From Bursaphelenchus xylophilus (taxonomy: Eukaryota; Nematoda; Chromadorea; Rhabditida; Aphelenchoididae): a DNA stretch of 64,000 nt. Each line of letters begins with the position of its first letter. Positions within the stretch are counted from its first letter, which is position 1. The translations under genes and the position numbers were made by a program. The stretch covers positions 1,984,001-2,048,000 of the forward strand of contig CAJFCV020000001.1 in NCBI GenBank assembly GCA_904066235.2, read 5' to 3'. The notes under the pieces are model-generated. The model did not search any database, was not told where the DNA came from, and was given only the letters and a program-made list of their open reading frames with translations. This document shows, piece by piece, positions 23,701 to 33,697 of this stretch.

Positions 23701-26700
23701 TTTTCTGGGCAAAAAAAATAAAATAAATCTTTTGAAGCTAAAATACGAAAAAATAACTTTTTTTTGATTACAAAAAAAAAATTTTTTTGGGGTAAAATAC
23801 GACTAAAAATTGTATTTTTTCTGGGCAAAAAAAATAAAATAAATCTTTTGAAGCTAAAATACGAAAAAATAACTTTTTTTTGATTACAAAAAAAAATTTT
23901 TTTGGGTAAAATACGACTAAAAACTGTACTTTTTCTGGGCAAAAAAAAAATAAAATAAATGTTTTGAAGCTAAAATATGAAAAAATAACTTTTTTTGATT
24001 ACAAAAAAAATTTTTTTGGGGTAAAATACGACTAAAAATTGTATTTTTTTTGGACAAAAAAAAATAAAATAAATGTTTTGAAGCTAAAATACGAAAAAAT
24101 AACTTTTTTTTTGATTACAAAAAAAATTTTTTTGGGTAAAATACGACTAAAAATTGTATTTTTTCTGGGCAAAAAAAATAAAATAAATGTTTTGAAGCTA
24201 AAATACGAAAAAATAACTTTTTTTTTGATTACAAAAAAATTCTTTTTGGGGTAAAATACGACTAAAAATTGTACTTTTTCTGGGCAAAAACTTTTTTTAA
24301 TCAATTTCGGGTGGTTCAAATTTTTAAAAAATGAAATAAAACCTAATGGCTAAAATAAGAATAAATTCTTTTTTGAATATAAAAAATTTTATAGGTAAAA
24401 TACGGTCAAAAAAAATTATTTTTTTTTGCGAAAAAACACAAAAAAAAATTTTTTTAATTATTTTTGGAGGGTTTAACCACAAAAAATTACTATTTCTTTG
24501 TATAAAATACAGCCAATCAAAATTATTTTCAAATTTCAAAAAATTTTTTTATGTAAAAATAAAAAATATCAACTTTTTTTTATAAAATACATCCCAAATA
24601 TCAAATTAATAATCTAAAAAAAATCTTTTAAAAAAATAAAATTTAATTTCAAAAATCCTCTCTTACCATTATCCGGATCAAAAACCACGAATGGAAACTC
24701 GGCAAAGTCCTTGAGTAAGTGCAAAGTGGCCGTCAAAACGCCAGTTTTGTCTCTTTCTCGGCCCTTCGCGTACCAGTTGCATATTTGGACGGTCAAATTT
24801 TTGCACGATTCTGAGCAATCCTCCACAACTTTTTGATCTGAAAAAACAAAAAAAGTTAAAAAAAAATCCAAAAAAATTAAAAAAAAATCCGAAAAATCAA
24901 ATTTTTTTCGCCACCCACGACTTCAGGAACATAAAAAAAGCGTTTTTTACAAATTTTACGACAATTTTTACCTTCAATTTTCTTGTTTATCACAACTTTG
25001 GAGATCCTGGAATCATTCAAAGTGTCGTCTTTCAGGGTATCGTCTTCCTTTTCGATCGTTGTTGAGGCTAAAAAAACAACGGCGGTACTTTTACAACATC
25101 AAATTTACTTACAAAACCACATCCGGCAAAATCAAAAAAAAAATTTTTTTTAATTTTACAGAAAAAAAGCCAAAAAATTCCGTCTAAAAAACCACTCAAA
25201 CCTTCAAAAATTCAAGCCAAACTCCATTACAACATCAATTTTCGATATTACAACCAAAAAAATCCTAAAAAATCCAAAAATTTTTTAAAAAAATCCCAAA
25301 AAATTTCAAAATTACAAGAATTTCCTCAAAAAAAATCGGTTAAAAATCCCAAAAATATGTTTAAAAATCTTCATGACATATCAAAACTAATTCTGCGTCC
25401 ACAAAAAAAAATCAAAATTTTGAAAAAATTCGATCCAAAAAATTCCAAAATTCCAAAAATTTCCTTTCAAAAATCGATAAACAAAATCCAAAAATCACAA
25501 AAAAAAATTCCACAACCACCTCTACCACAACAATAATGCCTCATTTCTCCCCAATAACCCCACAAAACCACCCAAAAATCGCTTCAAACACCAAAAATCT
25601 CCCAACTCACATTCCGGTTCCAAAAGTGCTGCATTTTGTCCAATTTCGGCCAATAGCCTTCTGCAAACACACAGTAAAGCGACCACATTGTCTCTTGAAA
25701 ACGTTTCACATCCTTTTTCATCGATGGCATCCAAAATTCGTTTCAACAGGGACGAAATATGTCGGTTTCGAATGTCTTCATGTGCGTCTAGTCGAACATT
25801 TTTCACGCAAAACACAATCATCAACGGGTAGAGCATGAGGTGTTCCTTTCTTTTGGACTCCTCAAACTGTCGTTTGTCCCTTTCCTCGATGGTTAGAGAG
25901 GCCTCTTCTTCGTCGGAGAGGTCGGTTTTGTAGGGCAGGGGTTGGAGGAGTTTCAGGAACAAATCCCCCAAATAATCCCAGAGGAAGTTGGGTTCGAGTG
26001 AGGTGAGGAGCGAGTTGAAGGTCTTGCGGATCTCATCGAGTCGGCGTTCCTGAAAAAAATCGTTGAAAAAAGTCAAGAACGTAAAAAAATGTCCAAAAAT
26101 TGCAAATTTTTCATAAAAATCACAATTTTTCAACCAAAAAATCGTCCAAAATGACAAATCCAAGTATTAAAATACTGAATACACTCTCCTTAGCATAAAA
26201 CCTTCTCTATTTCAACAAAAATTCTCAATAAAATCGTCTTAATTATGAAAAAAGACCAAAAAAGCCGTGACTTTTCCCAAAAATTTCAATTTTTCTTTCA
26301 AAAAATCGTTGAAACAAGAAAAATTCTATACAAAAAATACATAATCTACACTTCTTTTTTATGTACAGCTCGAAATCCATCATTTTACCTTAAAAACCAT
26401 GAAATTTTTTTATTTTATTACCAAACCCCTTATTCTTTGCCAAAAAATCTCAAAAAATTGCAAATCTCAAATTTAAATCCGCAAAATCTACATCCCTAGA
26501 CATTCCTATCAACAGTTCACACCTTAATTCACCTTTATTTCTATATGATCAACCGTTAAACCATCAAAAATTAGAAAAAATCACCAAAAATCAGCTCAAA
26601 CCCACCTAAAACAATATAAACTCCCAAAAAATCCCTTCCATTCCCCTTATCTCTCCCTCAAACCAATCTTAAGCTCTCTCCAGCACCCTAAATATCGCTT

Positions 26701-29370
26701 ACCTTCTCTCCTTCATCCAAACTTGTATCGTTCTGACTCCAAGATTCCCATAGAGTTCCAAACGAAAACGATGGGTCGGTTTGTTCGCAGGACGTCTGCA
26801 ACTCACGGACCATTTCAATATCTCTTCGACAGGCGTATTCCAAGAACATTAGGAGGGTTTCTCTCAAGATTGGGGTGCCCAATTCGGGTCGATCCAGGAA
26901 ATAATGCAGCAATCTGCATAGGCGGACTTCCGTGAACTGGACTTGGAAATTCTGAAAAAAAATCGGTAAAAACATGCAGTAAGCTTCACAATACAACCCT
27001 TGAAGCTAAATGCTTAAGCCTATCAAGTCTATTTACCAAAATTCTCCCAAAAAAATGCAATTTTCGAGGCCAAGTTTACTTTTTTTTGCAAAAAAATTAA
27101 ACTTTCTCTAAGAAATCATTATCTATAGCAACTAAAATCGTAAAACGCATGTTATTTATCCAATCCCAGGCTCAATATATTCACTAAATCATTCTTTCTT
27201 TCAAAAAAAAATTTTCCTCCCAGGTGGATTCGAACCTGTGACCTTTCGACTACAGGTCCTAACCCACTACCACTACACCACAGAGGTACACAACCTACAA
27301 TGGCCGACCTGATCGAGTGGCAAAAAAAACGTATCATTTTGCGTCCGGGGAGTATCAAAAATGTAGCAAAATACCTCCCTATCCAAGTGAAAAAACTTCA
27401 ATTTCAAGAGCGCGTCCTTAAAAGCGAAGTTTTTTCACTTGGAGAGGGAGGCATTTTGCTACATTTTTGGATGCTTCCCGGATGCAAAAAGGTACGTTTT
27501 TTGCCACTGGATCAGATCCGTCACTGCAAAAACGTCCCAAACCCTCAAAAACTCGCTCCAACCTACTCTATGATCCTTCCAGGAGTCACTGAGCGGCAAT
27601 GGACTAGTATTCACCGGGATTTCCACCGTCTGCTGTGGCAAAAAGTCGGCAATGGCGAGACGAATCAGGGGTATCGAGTAAGTGTAAAAAAAGTCGAGAT
27701 CAGTCAATTCCTCGGCGCCGCCGAGGGCGGGCTGTGCGCCGTCGGACTGGCGGTTCAGCAGCCATTGATACAACCGCCGATTCAGGCTCATATCTCTTCG
27801 CAGGACCACAAACAGGCACCTTTTCAGGATCTGGACCAGGTCCGACTGCGCCACATGGGCGGAATTCAGGGGGATGGCGGTGCAGAGGAAATCGAGCAAA
27901 TTCCGTTGCACCAATGGGTTGCCGGGATCTTCAGCCACCGCGCACAGGGCGTCGGTCATGTAGTCGGCGTGCAGGGAGCCGCCGGAAATCACCGCCAACT
28001 GGTCGTCGATCGGTTTTCGCTTATCAAATTTGGAGTTCACAAAGATCAGGGCGGGCAGTCGGACAGCTGGAGAGCCACGGACGGCCTGAAAATGATGTGT
28101 AATGTTTAAAAAAGCAAAAAATAATAAAAAATTTTGTCTATTACAACAAAACAAATGTCTAAAACAATATCAAAAATGGATCAGAAAGCTTCCTGCTGAT
28201 CTCTAAAGGCCTTTAGGGCCAATAAATAATGTGTAATATCAACAAATTCCAAAATTTCCAAAAATTTTTTTTGTCTAGTGTAATACAAAAAATGTCTAGT
28301 ATAATATCCCAAATAGTCAAAATGAATTAAATATCGCTTCAGAGAGACTATTGACAACTCAACGAGCAAACATTGCCATAGAAAACCAAAAAAAAAAATT
28401 TTTTCCCTATGTCTACTACAATACAAAAGTGGTCTAGTATAACATCCCAAATCTTCCAAATCACCCAAAAATCCCCTCAAACTTCTTCTCCAGTCCTTAC
28501 CTGCCACAAACAAGCATAAAACGACAACGGTCCCGACGATTCCATCACTTGATCCAACAATTCGATAGCCGGATTATAAAAATCCGTACCCTCTTCCAAT
28601 GCAAACAAAATCGCCGCAATGAATCCTGGGAGCGCTGGACGTATTTTGGGACCCAATGGAAGAAGGAATTTCTCGAAAACCGACATCAATTCCAGCTTCA
28701 CCTTGATCCCGCAGTTGTCCATCAACGGGAACAGGCCGATCGTGAAGAGATAGAGGCATCGGGCGAGCTTGTCCGACTGTCCCAGCACCGAGAAGACTTG
28801 TTTGTAGGTGTCGAGGGTTTTGAGGTGCACACCCGACGGCAGGGCAGGATGCAGGCATTGGGAAAGGCGTTTGGCCACCGTTACGGTTTTGGGAATGTCG
28901 TCGAAGGAGCGGGCGTGCGATTGGAAGACCTGAAATGAGTTCAAACCTTAGTACGAGTCTTCTACTATCTGCTAACTTGATTTAGAGTACTCAAAATTCA
29001 AATCGGACGCCTGCGTCGCTTAACCTGACAGATCGGACAAAAATTTTAAAAACCTTGAATTCGATTTGATTTTCACAAAAATTTAGCTGGACTAGTTTGA
29101 AAGAAAACTTGGAGGACTTCGTATTTTACAATTCACCTTCGATTTTCCTAAAATTCAAGAGAAACATCAAAAAAATCAACTTACTTTGCATAATTTACCC
29201 AAGGATGCAATCAAATCGGCCCAATCATTGGTATACTCGAAAGCCTTGAGGGCTTTGTCCACCGAGGCTGCATAATTGCGGTATTTGGTCGAGTTATTTG
29301 TAGGCTCAAGCGGATGAACTAAAAAATATTCGGATATTATACTGGGCAAGGGTAATATAACTAAAACCAT
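5655..29370 (-). CDS. pad-1: DOP1/Dopey-family trafficking protein (PAD-1 homologue), 22 exons
   Basis: Exons in transcript order: 29185-29370, 28501-28929, 27567-28085, 26703-26951, 25611-26049, 24972-25067, 24667-24837, 22704-22983, 21861-22329, 19426-19990, 18275-18731, 16972-17649, 14005-14376, 13024-13540, 10133-10489, 9172-9458, 8799-8980, 8373-8659, 7389-7866, 6608-7002, 6173-6325, 5655-5768. Every junction is GT-AG and phase-compatible, giving 7,680 nt (about 2,559 aa), the size of DOP1 proteins (about 2,300-2,500). The N-terminus has the Dopey signature (KYRNYAASVDKALKAFEYTN; DWADLIASLGKL) and continues FPLMDNCGIKVKLELMSVFE and YTYSIPLIRLAIADFLP. The C-terminus has ALKQWLIVIDNLM and ends in a conserved ENALYVDFADHW. 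DOP1 acts with MON2 and flippase partners in endosome-Golgi membrane traffic; C. elegans pad-1 is needed for patterning. The 5' end is uncertain: ATG at 29370 is used, but TATTTTTTAG just downstream could be a trans- or cis-splice acceptor. Confidence 0.93.
5790..6590. repeat. Five TATACGAT palindromes in two adjacent pad-1 introns
   Basis: Units near 5797-5857, 5943-6003, 6079-6143, 6386-6451 and 6522-6588. Each has a left arm like GACATTTTATACGAT and a right arm like ATCGTATAAAATGTC separated by 30-35 bp. They lie in the introns between exons 21/22 and 20/21, not in exons. Confidence 0.8.
7998..8345. repeat. Three TATACGAT palindromes, pad-1 intron 18
   Basis: Units near 7998-8056, 8132-8197 and 8279-8345. 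In the last, the left arm GACAGGTTATACGAT and right arm ATCGTATAACCTGTC are exact complements although they differ from the usual GACATTTTATACGAT. The change is therefore matched on both arms. Confidence 0.8.
9587..9787. repeat. Two TATACGAT palindromes, pad-1 intron 15
   Basis: Units near 9587-9651 (GACAAGTTATACGA ... TCGTATAACACGTC) and 9722-9787 (GACATTATATACGAT ... ATCGTATAACTTGTC). Same size and design as the other intronic palindromes. The rest of this intron (9788-10132) shows nothing recognisable. Confidence 0.75.
10680..10830. repeat. Unit of a tandem repeat with CTTTTGGCATTCTGCCC core (left of the foldback)
   Basis: Contains GGGTCTCACCACGACTTTTG and the GGCATTCTGCCCAGAC core, followed by a CCCCAAGAATCACCTAGACC block. 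The same order of blocks is repeated three times on the far side of the foldback element. Confidence 0.65.
11254..11325 (+). pseudogene. tRNA-like segment in the left foldback arm
   Basis: Has an A-box-like GTGGTATAGTGGA and a B-box-like GGGTTCGAGTCC at tRNA spacing. The T stem has a mismatch (GG opposite) and the acceptor stem does not close, so this is a tRNA-derived relic rather than a working tRNA. Confidence 0.45.
12168..12238 (-). pseudogene. tRNA-like segment in the right foldback arm
   Basis: Inverted copy of the left-arm segment (GGACTCGAACCCGTGACG on the plus strand). Same internal promoter boxes and the same defects. Confidence 0.45.
12655..13010. repeat. Tandem repeat, three units of about 125-135 bp, pad-1 intron 14
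   Basis: Each unit has TTCTCCGGGT, an ACTTTTGGCATTCTG block, GCCTTACA, AAAATCACCTA and ATCACTCTAAAAAGCC in the same order. The copies are near 12671, 12804 and 12941. The array runs up to exon 14 of pad-1. Confidence 0.8.
13605..13680 (-). pseudogene. tRNA-like relic in pad-1 intron 13
   Basis: On the minus strand an A-box fit (TGGTTCAGAGG) is followed at tRNA spacing by a B box (GAGTTCGAATCC). The acceptor and anticodon stems do not pair well. It shares GTAGTGGGTTAG and GTTCGAATCCACCT with the relic at 27.2 kb, so both probably come from one tRNA-derived repeat family. Confidence 0.4.
14813..16520 (+). CDS. BAR-like coiled-coil protein nested in a pad-1 intron, opposite strand
   Basis: Four exons in phase: 14813-14872, 14966-15112, 15504-15881, 16368-16520; 245 aa; AATAAA at 16569. 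It begins MKSIFDKLTNTKLPTEF, continues with basic helices (MTKHMKKMVRHAVSLKHS) and a helical core (FLEQGYYYILAKTSDL), and ends in an Ala/Lys-rich helix (ALAEVEKAQAAMKNL). The length, all-helical look and an N-terminal amphipathic start fit a stand-alone BAR-domain protein, which would bind or bend membranes as a dimer. The family call is tentative because no single diagnostic motif is present. The whole gene lies within intron 12 of pad-1 (14377-16971). Its own intron 3 holds a Tc1-like MITE. Confidence 0.6.
15962..16221. mobile_element. Tc1/mariner-like MITE in the BAR-like gene, intron 3
   Basis: Ends AGTGGCGGACCTCATCCA and TGGATCAGGTCCGCCACTG are inverted; TATA lies on both sides. Inner inverted block AATACCTCCCTGTCC with AGGGAGGTATTTTG. 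Same family as 2201-2430. Confidence 0.8.
16826..16875. repeat. Short CACTTGACCCA palindrome
   Basis: CACTTGACCCA and TTGGGTCAAGTC are separated by about 13 nt. Similar inverted pairs occur at about 18917-18950, 19213-19250 (CTTGACCCAAGTTGGGTCAA) and 30615-30650, and a half at 18808. All lie outside exons. Confidence 0.65.
20020..21780. repeat. Degenerate satellite built on CAAAAGTGATCCAAA, pad-1 intron 9
   Basis: The 15-nt motif CAAAAGTGATCCAAA and close variants occur dozens of times. They are grouped into longer units of roughly 105-165 bp, each with an ACTCCTCCAGTAACCTCTAA-like spacer and an AATTCACAAAATTTTC block. It fills nearly the whole intron between exons 9 and 10. Confidence 0.9.
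22990..24320. repeat. 115-bp tandem array, about 11 copies, pad-1 intron 7
   Basis: GGGTAAAATACGACTAAAAA recurs at about 23099, 23217, 23326, 23442, 23558, 23674, 23790, 23904, 24019, 24135 and 24249. Each unit also has AAGCTAAAATACGAAAAAA and TGATTACAAAAAAAAATTTT. Copies are very similar, so the array is recent or homogenised. Minus-strand reads through it are open but repetitive and not genes. Confidence 0.93.
27222..27296 (-). pseudogene. tRNA-like relic in pad-1 intron 3
   Basis: On the minus strand: GTGGTGTAGTGGTAGTGG (A-box region), then CAGGTTCGAATCC (B box). The possible anticodon arm GACCT/AGGTC leaves a 9-nt loop, so a normal tRNA does not form. It abuts a MITE at 27298. Confidence 0.4.
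27298..27526. mobile_element. Tc1/mariner-like MITE in pad-1 intron 3
   Basis: Left end CAATGGCCGACCTGATCGAG, right end CTGGATCAGATCCGTCACTG, inverted. Inner pair AATACCTCCCTATCCAAGTG and CACTTGGAGAGGGAGGCATT. Same family as 2201-2430; this copy is more diverged at the ends. Confidence 0.75.
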
Positions 29371-31355
29371 GTTTGAAATTGAAGTAAAGCGCTCGTGTTA
29401 GCTTCTTAAGGCCATAAAAATCTTTTTTCTAACTTTTAAACCAAAAAGAGCATCAATTTGATAAAAATTTAAACTTATATTATCCTAGAGACTTTGATCT
29501 CTAAAATGAGGTTAAAACTCGCAACTTTGGCCTCCAAACAACATCAAAGACTTTTTAAACCTTCCCTTGTCCCACATGGCTCCTAAAAATCGAAAGAAAA
29601 ACAAACAAAATAACTCACCAGAAGTCATAGGCTACCATTCGACCAAAAGAAGAAAAGGCCCTGAAACAACGTACGTTATATTAAAACATATCGAAAAGAA
29701 ACAATTACGAACCCCGAAATACACGTCACGAATAAATCTACATCATAAATCACGGAGAGCAAAGAATTCGATCAATCTTCGCGAATTTTTATATTATACC
29801 AGGTTGGGGAATTAAAACACTGTGTATTCGCGAGCGCAACACAATGGTTTCGCTAAACCAATGTTTACAATTGAGAATAAACAAATTAGAAACCCGAAAA
29901 ACACTCGTTTCGACGTCAGATTCCGCGTAAACCCCGAAAATCCTTCGAATTTCGGTGCAGCCATGCGGAATACGCTAAAAAAGGTTGTAAAAAACATTCG
30001 AAAACATCAAAAAAGTAGGCTTTCTAAATATACCCTGGCGTGAAAGGATATTTTCAACGTTTCGTTGAGATTGTGACGAAGATTGACAGCTTTATAGCCC
30101 ATACTACACTTGTTGAACTTGGTCTCAGAAGTGAACTCAAAAATTCTTTTTTTACCTAAAAATGTAAAGTGAAAAATAAAACCAAACCTTAGCACCAATC
30201 TCAGCCACATTTGCGGCAAGTCTCATCAAATTTCATCCACAATCCATTTAGTTATGATCAATTTCCGGAAGTGCCATCCAGCCCCTCGTGTACAATATAA
30301 ACTTTGACGGTTGAACGCCCAACCCAGTGCAAATATGATCCAGGAGTCGTTTTGAAACCGAGATCACAAGCCCTCTGACGCGTTGATAACGAAAAGTTTA
30401 TCAAATTTATCAAAAACCGCAATTTTTGGCGCCTGGAAAAACGATCAAAGCACGAGTTGGAACCGGATTTCCCACTGATTCGAAGAGCAAAATTCGCTAG
30501 TGGTGTTCAATCGAAAATAAAAAAGATTCGTGGGTTCTCGTCTATGAAAAAACGATTCCAAAACCACGACCGGCTGAAAAAAAAATCCGGAGGGAAACAG
30601 AGTCACAACGGGATTGAGAGAGTTGACCCGACTTGGGTCAAGTGTTCCGCTGAAGTCATAAATGGCTGGAGAACGTCATCAAAACAACGATTAGTGGTTC
30701 CAAATGCTCTAAAGACCATGCACTAACTATTAAGACAGTCTTAGCTTCAATTAGGAGCTGTAAGTAGGTATTTTGAACAAGTGGAATATACGTTATCAAA
30801 AACAAAGTCCGAAAAAGGCTTGTGATTTGAATAAACACGTTGGAAATAGAATTAACAAGGAGTTATCGGTTTCATAACACTGTAAACAACCTCGAAACAG
30901 TTATTTTGGGAGAATAGATTAGATATTAAAAGAAATGCAGATAAAACATTGATTTGATGACATAGATAACATAGAAATGGGTTGCATGCAAAAACAAATG
31001 GTCAAGAGCGGTAAAAAAGAAAAGTTGCGGTAAAACAAGGATAGTCACTTTATAAAAACGTCAAGGAACAGTGAAATATTACATAAATCGAGGAAATATA
31101 GCATGAATTCTATTTGATGACATGGATAATATAAAATTTCTGAAATCACGCCAAAGAACGTTACAATCAGAGAAATAGTGTACACCACATAAAAGTAAGA
31201 CCTTTTTTCTTTATTTAATACTGCAGTTTCCACTCAAGCTTGCCAAATTTTGATGTCTACACTCAAAAGATTTCAATGGTCATGGATAAAATAATAATTG
31301 CTGAAATCGTAGAGTAATCGACAAATGGAACATACGACGGTTATGTCAGAAGAAA
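29371..31355. other. Gene-poor region upstream of pad-1; no gene supported
   Basis: Contains the presumed pad-1 promoter. Several lysine-rich open frames on the plus strand (for example from 29573 and 30457) have no recognisable domain and no clear splice structure, so they are not called. A CTTGACCC/GGGTCAAG palindrome lies at 30615-30650. Confidence 0.4.
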
Positions 31356-31871
31356 CTATGCTTCCCACTCTCTGCAAAACACCAAAATTTCCCCTCGATT
31401 TCCCAGGGATTGTATAATTTCCAGTCGAATTTTCTCACTGAACGAGGCGATTCCACGGATGAATATATTGAAGAAGACGCAGCCGAAGAAGACGGATTCG
31501 GAGATCGGCGTCGAGTGAGCCCGCTGAATCTTCACCCCCATTTTCGGGTGGAGAAGAATGGGTGTGGGTGGGGGAGAAGAAGAGGGAAAGGCTGCGGGGA
31601 TGAAAGGAGGGAGGAAAGGTTGAAGTTGTTGTTTAAGTGAGCAGATTCTGTGGCGCCGCTCTCGAAATCCCCGCATTTTCACTCCGAAACCTTTGGCTGG
31701 AGAACTTGTAATACTCTCCGCACCCGGTTTACTGGTAGTATTGTTGTCCGCGAAAACGTTGAAGAGGCGCGGCGAGAGCTTCGGGAAGGGTTTTTCGACC
31801 AATTGCGAAAATGATGACAAAAAAATTAAATTTGTGAAAAATGGGGGTTGCAGTATTTGGATTCTTTTCAA
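31356..31871 (-). CDS. Possible ORF of 171 aa, function unknown
   Basis: Unbroken minus-strand frame that is more GC-rich than its surroundings. It shows a proline-rich middle (PPTPILLHP) and a hydrophobic stretch (SVFFGCVFFNIFIRGIASF) near the C-terminus. No family is recognised and there is no homology evidence. It could be an exon of a larger gene or chance. Confidence 0.22.
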   Translation of the reverse strand: MKRIQILQPPFFTNLIFLSSFSQLVEKPFPKLSPRLFNVFADNNTTSKPGAESITSSPAKGFGVKMRGFRERRHRICSLKQQLQPFLPPFIPAAFPSSSPPPTPILLHPKMGVKIQRAHSTPISESVFFGCVFFNIFIRGIASFSEKIRLEIIQSLGNRGEILVFCREWEA

Positions 31872-31879
31872 ATTTTGTA

Positions 31880-32830
31880 TGTTTACTCTATCTAGCTTAC
31901 AAATTAAATGCTGAAAATCTTAGCGTTTTCGCTGCAAGCACGGCCAAGATATTCAACGATGTTTGCCGACGAGAGATTATGAAAAATGAGGAGAGACGGT
32001 CAGAGAAAAACTTTTTCAGCTGCTGTCGTTGTCATTTTCCCGCCACAAAAATTGATTTTTTTTAAGAATATTGTACCAGAAATTACCTTAAGAGCCTCAA
32101 AAAATATAAAAATTTTTTATTGCGCCCCAAAAAAAGTCCTAAAAATTCCACCTGGCCCTAAAAATATCAAATCAAAAAATTCCAAATCTCCGAAAGCAAT
32201 AACCCGGAGATTAAAAGCGGACCTTTTTTCGACTTGAAAACATTAGTCACGCCGCACTGTGCGATTAATTTCCATTTCCCATAATGTTTTCGTTTCGGCC
32301 GTTCGGGCCATATGCCGCTTTTAATTGCGTTTTTTCCAACAGCGCCCTCTTGCTAAAACCACATGGGCAAAGTTACAACAGAGAAAACAGAAAAAAACAT
32401 TTTTAGGACGGATAATAATCTTTTTAAACTTAATAAAGGAAGGTCTCAGATTTTGTTCAAATTTTGCATTTGGATGTAGGCCTTGTATCAATTCCTGAAA
32501 ATTTTAGCTTGCGTTTTGCAGGGACAGTCGAGATATTCAACGATCTTTGCGGCCGAGAGAGTGCGCGAAACGCGGAGAGCGGTCAGAGAGAAACCCACTT
32601 TTTGGCAATATCTTTGTCAGTTTCGCGCGGAAAAAAATCATTTTTTTTTGAAAACATCACCCTTTAGGGTAGAAGTAGGCAGGAAACTTTTCATACCAAA
32701 ATTTGCAACAAATATCGTATTTTTGTAAACTTTCGACCCAAAAATCTTTAACGTTTCTGCAAAGCGCGTGCTAGACGTTCCGCATATAAAAATTACCTTA
32801 TGCGGAAATTTTCAGAAATTGCTATGCAGC
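31880..32830. repeat. Two diverged fragments of the 451-bp palindromic MITE family
   Basis: Fragments at about 31905-32070 and 32460-32800 share GCCGAGAGAGTGCGCGAAAC, GCGGTCAGAGAG, AACATCACCCTTTAGGGTAG and GTTTCTGCAAAGCGCG with the better copies at 42.0 and 50.9 kb. The second is nearly full length but has lost its ends. 32831-33400 shows nothing else recognisable. Confidence 0.65.
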
Positions 32831-33402
32831 ATATACCGCGTAAATACACCATTATTAAAGTGAATCCGATGGTCGAAACTTGGGTTTTTTCAATTTAATT
32901 TTTTTGTCATCATTTTTTTCAAATGGCAAAAAACCAAACTCCTAAAGCTCTGAAATGTCCTCAAAAAAAAGAAAAGTTAGCATACAGTACTTTATTTACC
33001 TCCATCAACAAAGCCTGACAGCCAACGCTCTTCCAGACACTCCATTCCAAGTTTGTTTTTACTCGGAAAACAAAAAAAATTAAGGCCGCGAAAAGTTTGC
33101 AAATCCCTGGAAAAACAATACTAAAAGCTGGAGAGGTGATGATAAATTATATAAAAAGAGGTCTGAAAAGCGGTTTGGTCAGAAAAACAATAGAAGAAGA
33201 CTTCAGGTGACTTCAGGTCATGGAACGGATTAGTCAGCCATTCGAAGAAATACGAACGCTAACAAGGGGCTCGAACTGCGACGCTTAGATTTTGATGGAG
33301 GCAAATTTACAAAGGATGTACTTCGAATGGAAAATTTGAAGCTATTTGGAGCTTTTTTGGGGTTAGAGAAGATACTTAATGAATCCAAAATTTCATACGT
33401 TC

Positions 33403-33547
33403 ACAAGAGAAGTACCACAACTGCAACGCTCAGATTTTCTTTAAATTTTGCGCACATATTGGGCATAGATCACATGTTAATTAGTGAAAGTTTTAGCTCA
33501 AGCTTTGCAAGGAGAGCCGAGATATCGAACGATCTTTTCCGCCGAGA
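33403..33547. mobile_element. 5' part of a 451-bp palindromic MITE, interrupted by the BEL/Pao element
   Basis: Starts ACAAGAGAAGTACCACAACT and runs into the 5' LTR at 33548. With the 3' part (38338-38643) it totals 451 bp, the same as the intact copy at 41996-42446. That copy reads GCCGAGAGAGCACGCT across the junction, exactly the sequence expected before insertion. Confidence 0.9.
33544..33547. other. Target-site duplication GAGA (left)
   Basis: GAGA immediately before the 5' LTR matches GAGA at 38334-38337 immediately after the 3' LTR. BEL/Pao elements usually make 4-6 bp duplications. Confidence 0.85.
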
Positions 33548-33697
33548 TGTCTTCGCCGAACTCGGATCGAGGCACTTTCCCCGATCATGCCCCGCCCCCA
33601 ACACACATTACAATAAGATTGTTCATTTTGTCTCAACTAGCTTTGGGAGAACCCTTTGTATTCCTAAATAAAGCTAAATACTGTAAAATCAGTAACA
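33548..33697 (+). repeat. 5' LTR (150 bp)
   Basis: TGTCTTCGCC ... AGTAACA, a TG...CA-type LTR; contains AATAAA at about 33667. It is identical to 38184-38333. It is immediately followed by TGGCGACCACGGCG, a TGG-starting sequence in primer-binding-site position. Confidence 0.93.

Noticed and set aside
23422..24319. Repeated minus-strand frames with FYFFCPEKIQFLVVFYPKK-like sequence
   Set aside because: Translation of the 115-bp tandem array; not a protein gene.
29573..30726. Lysine/arginine-rich open frames upstream of pad-1 (29567-29815, 29822-30043, 30457-30726)
   Set aside because: No domain, no splice structure linking them and AT-rich composition typical of chance frames.
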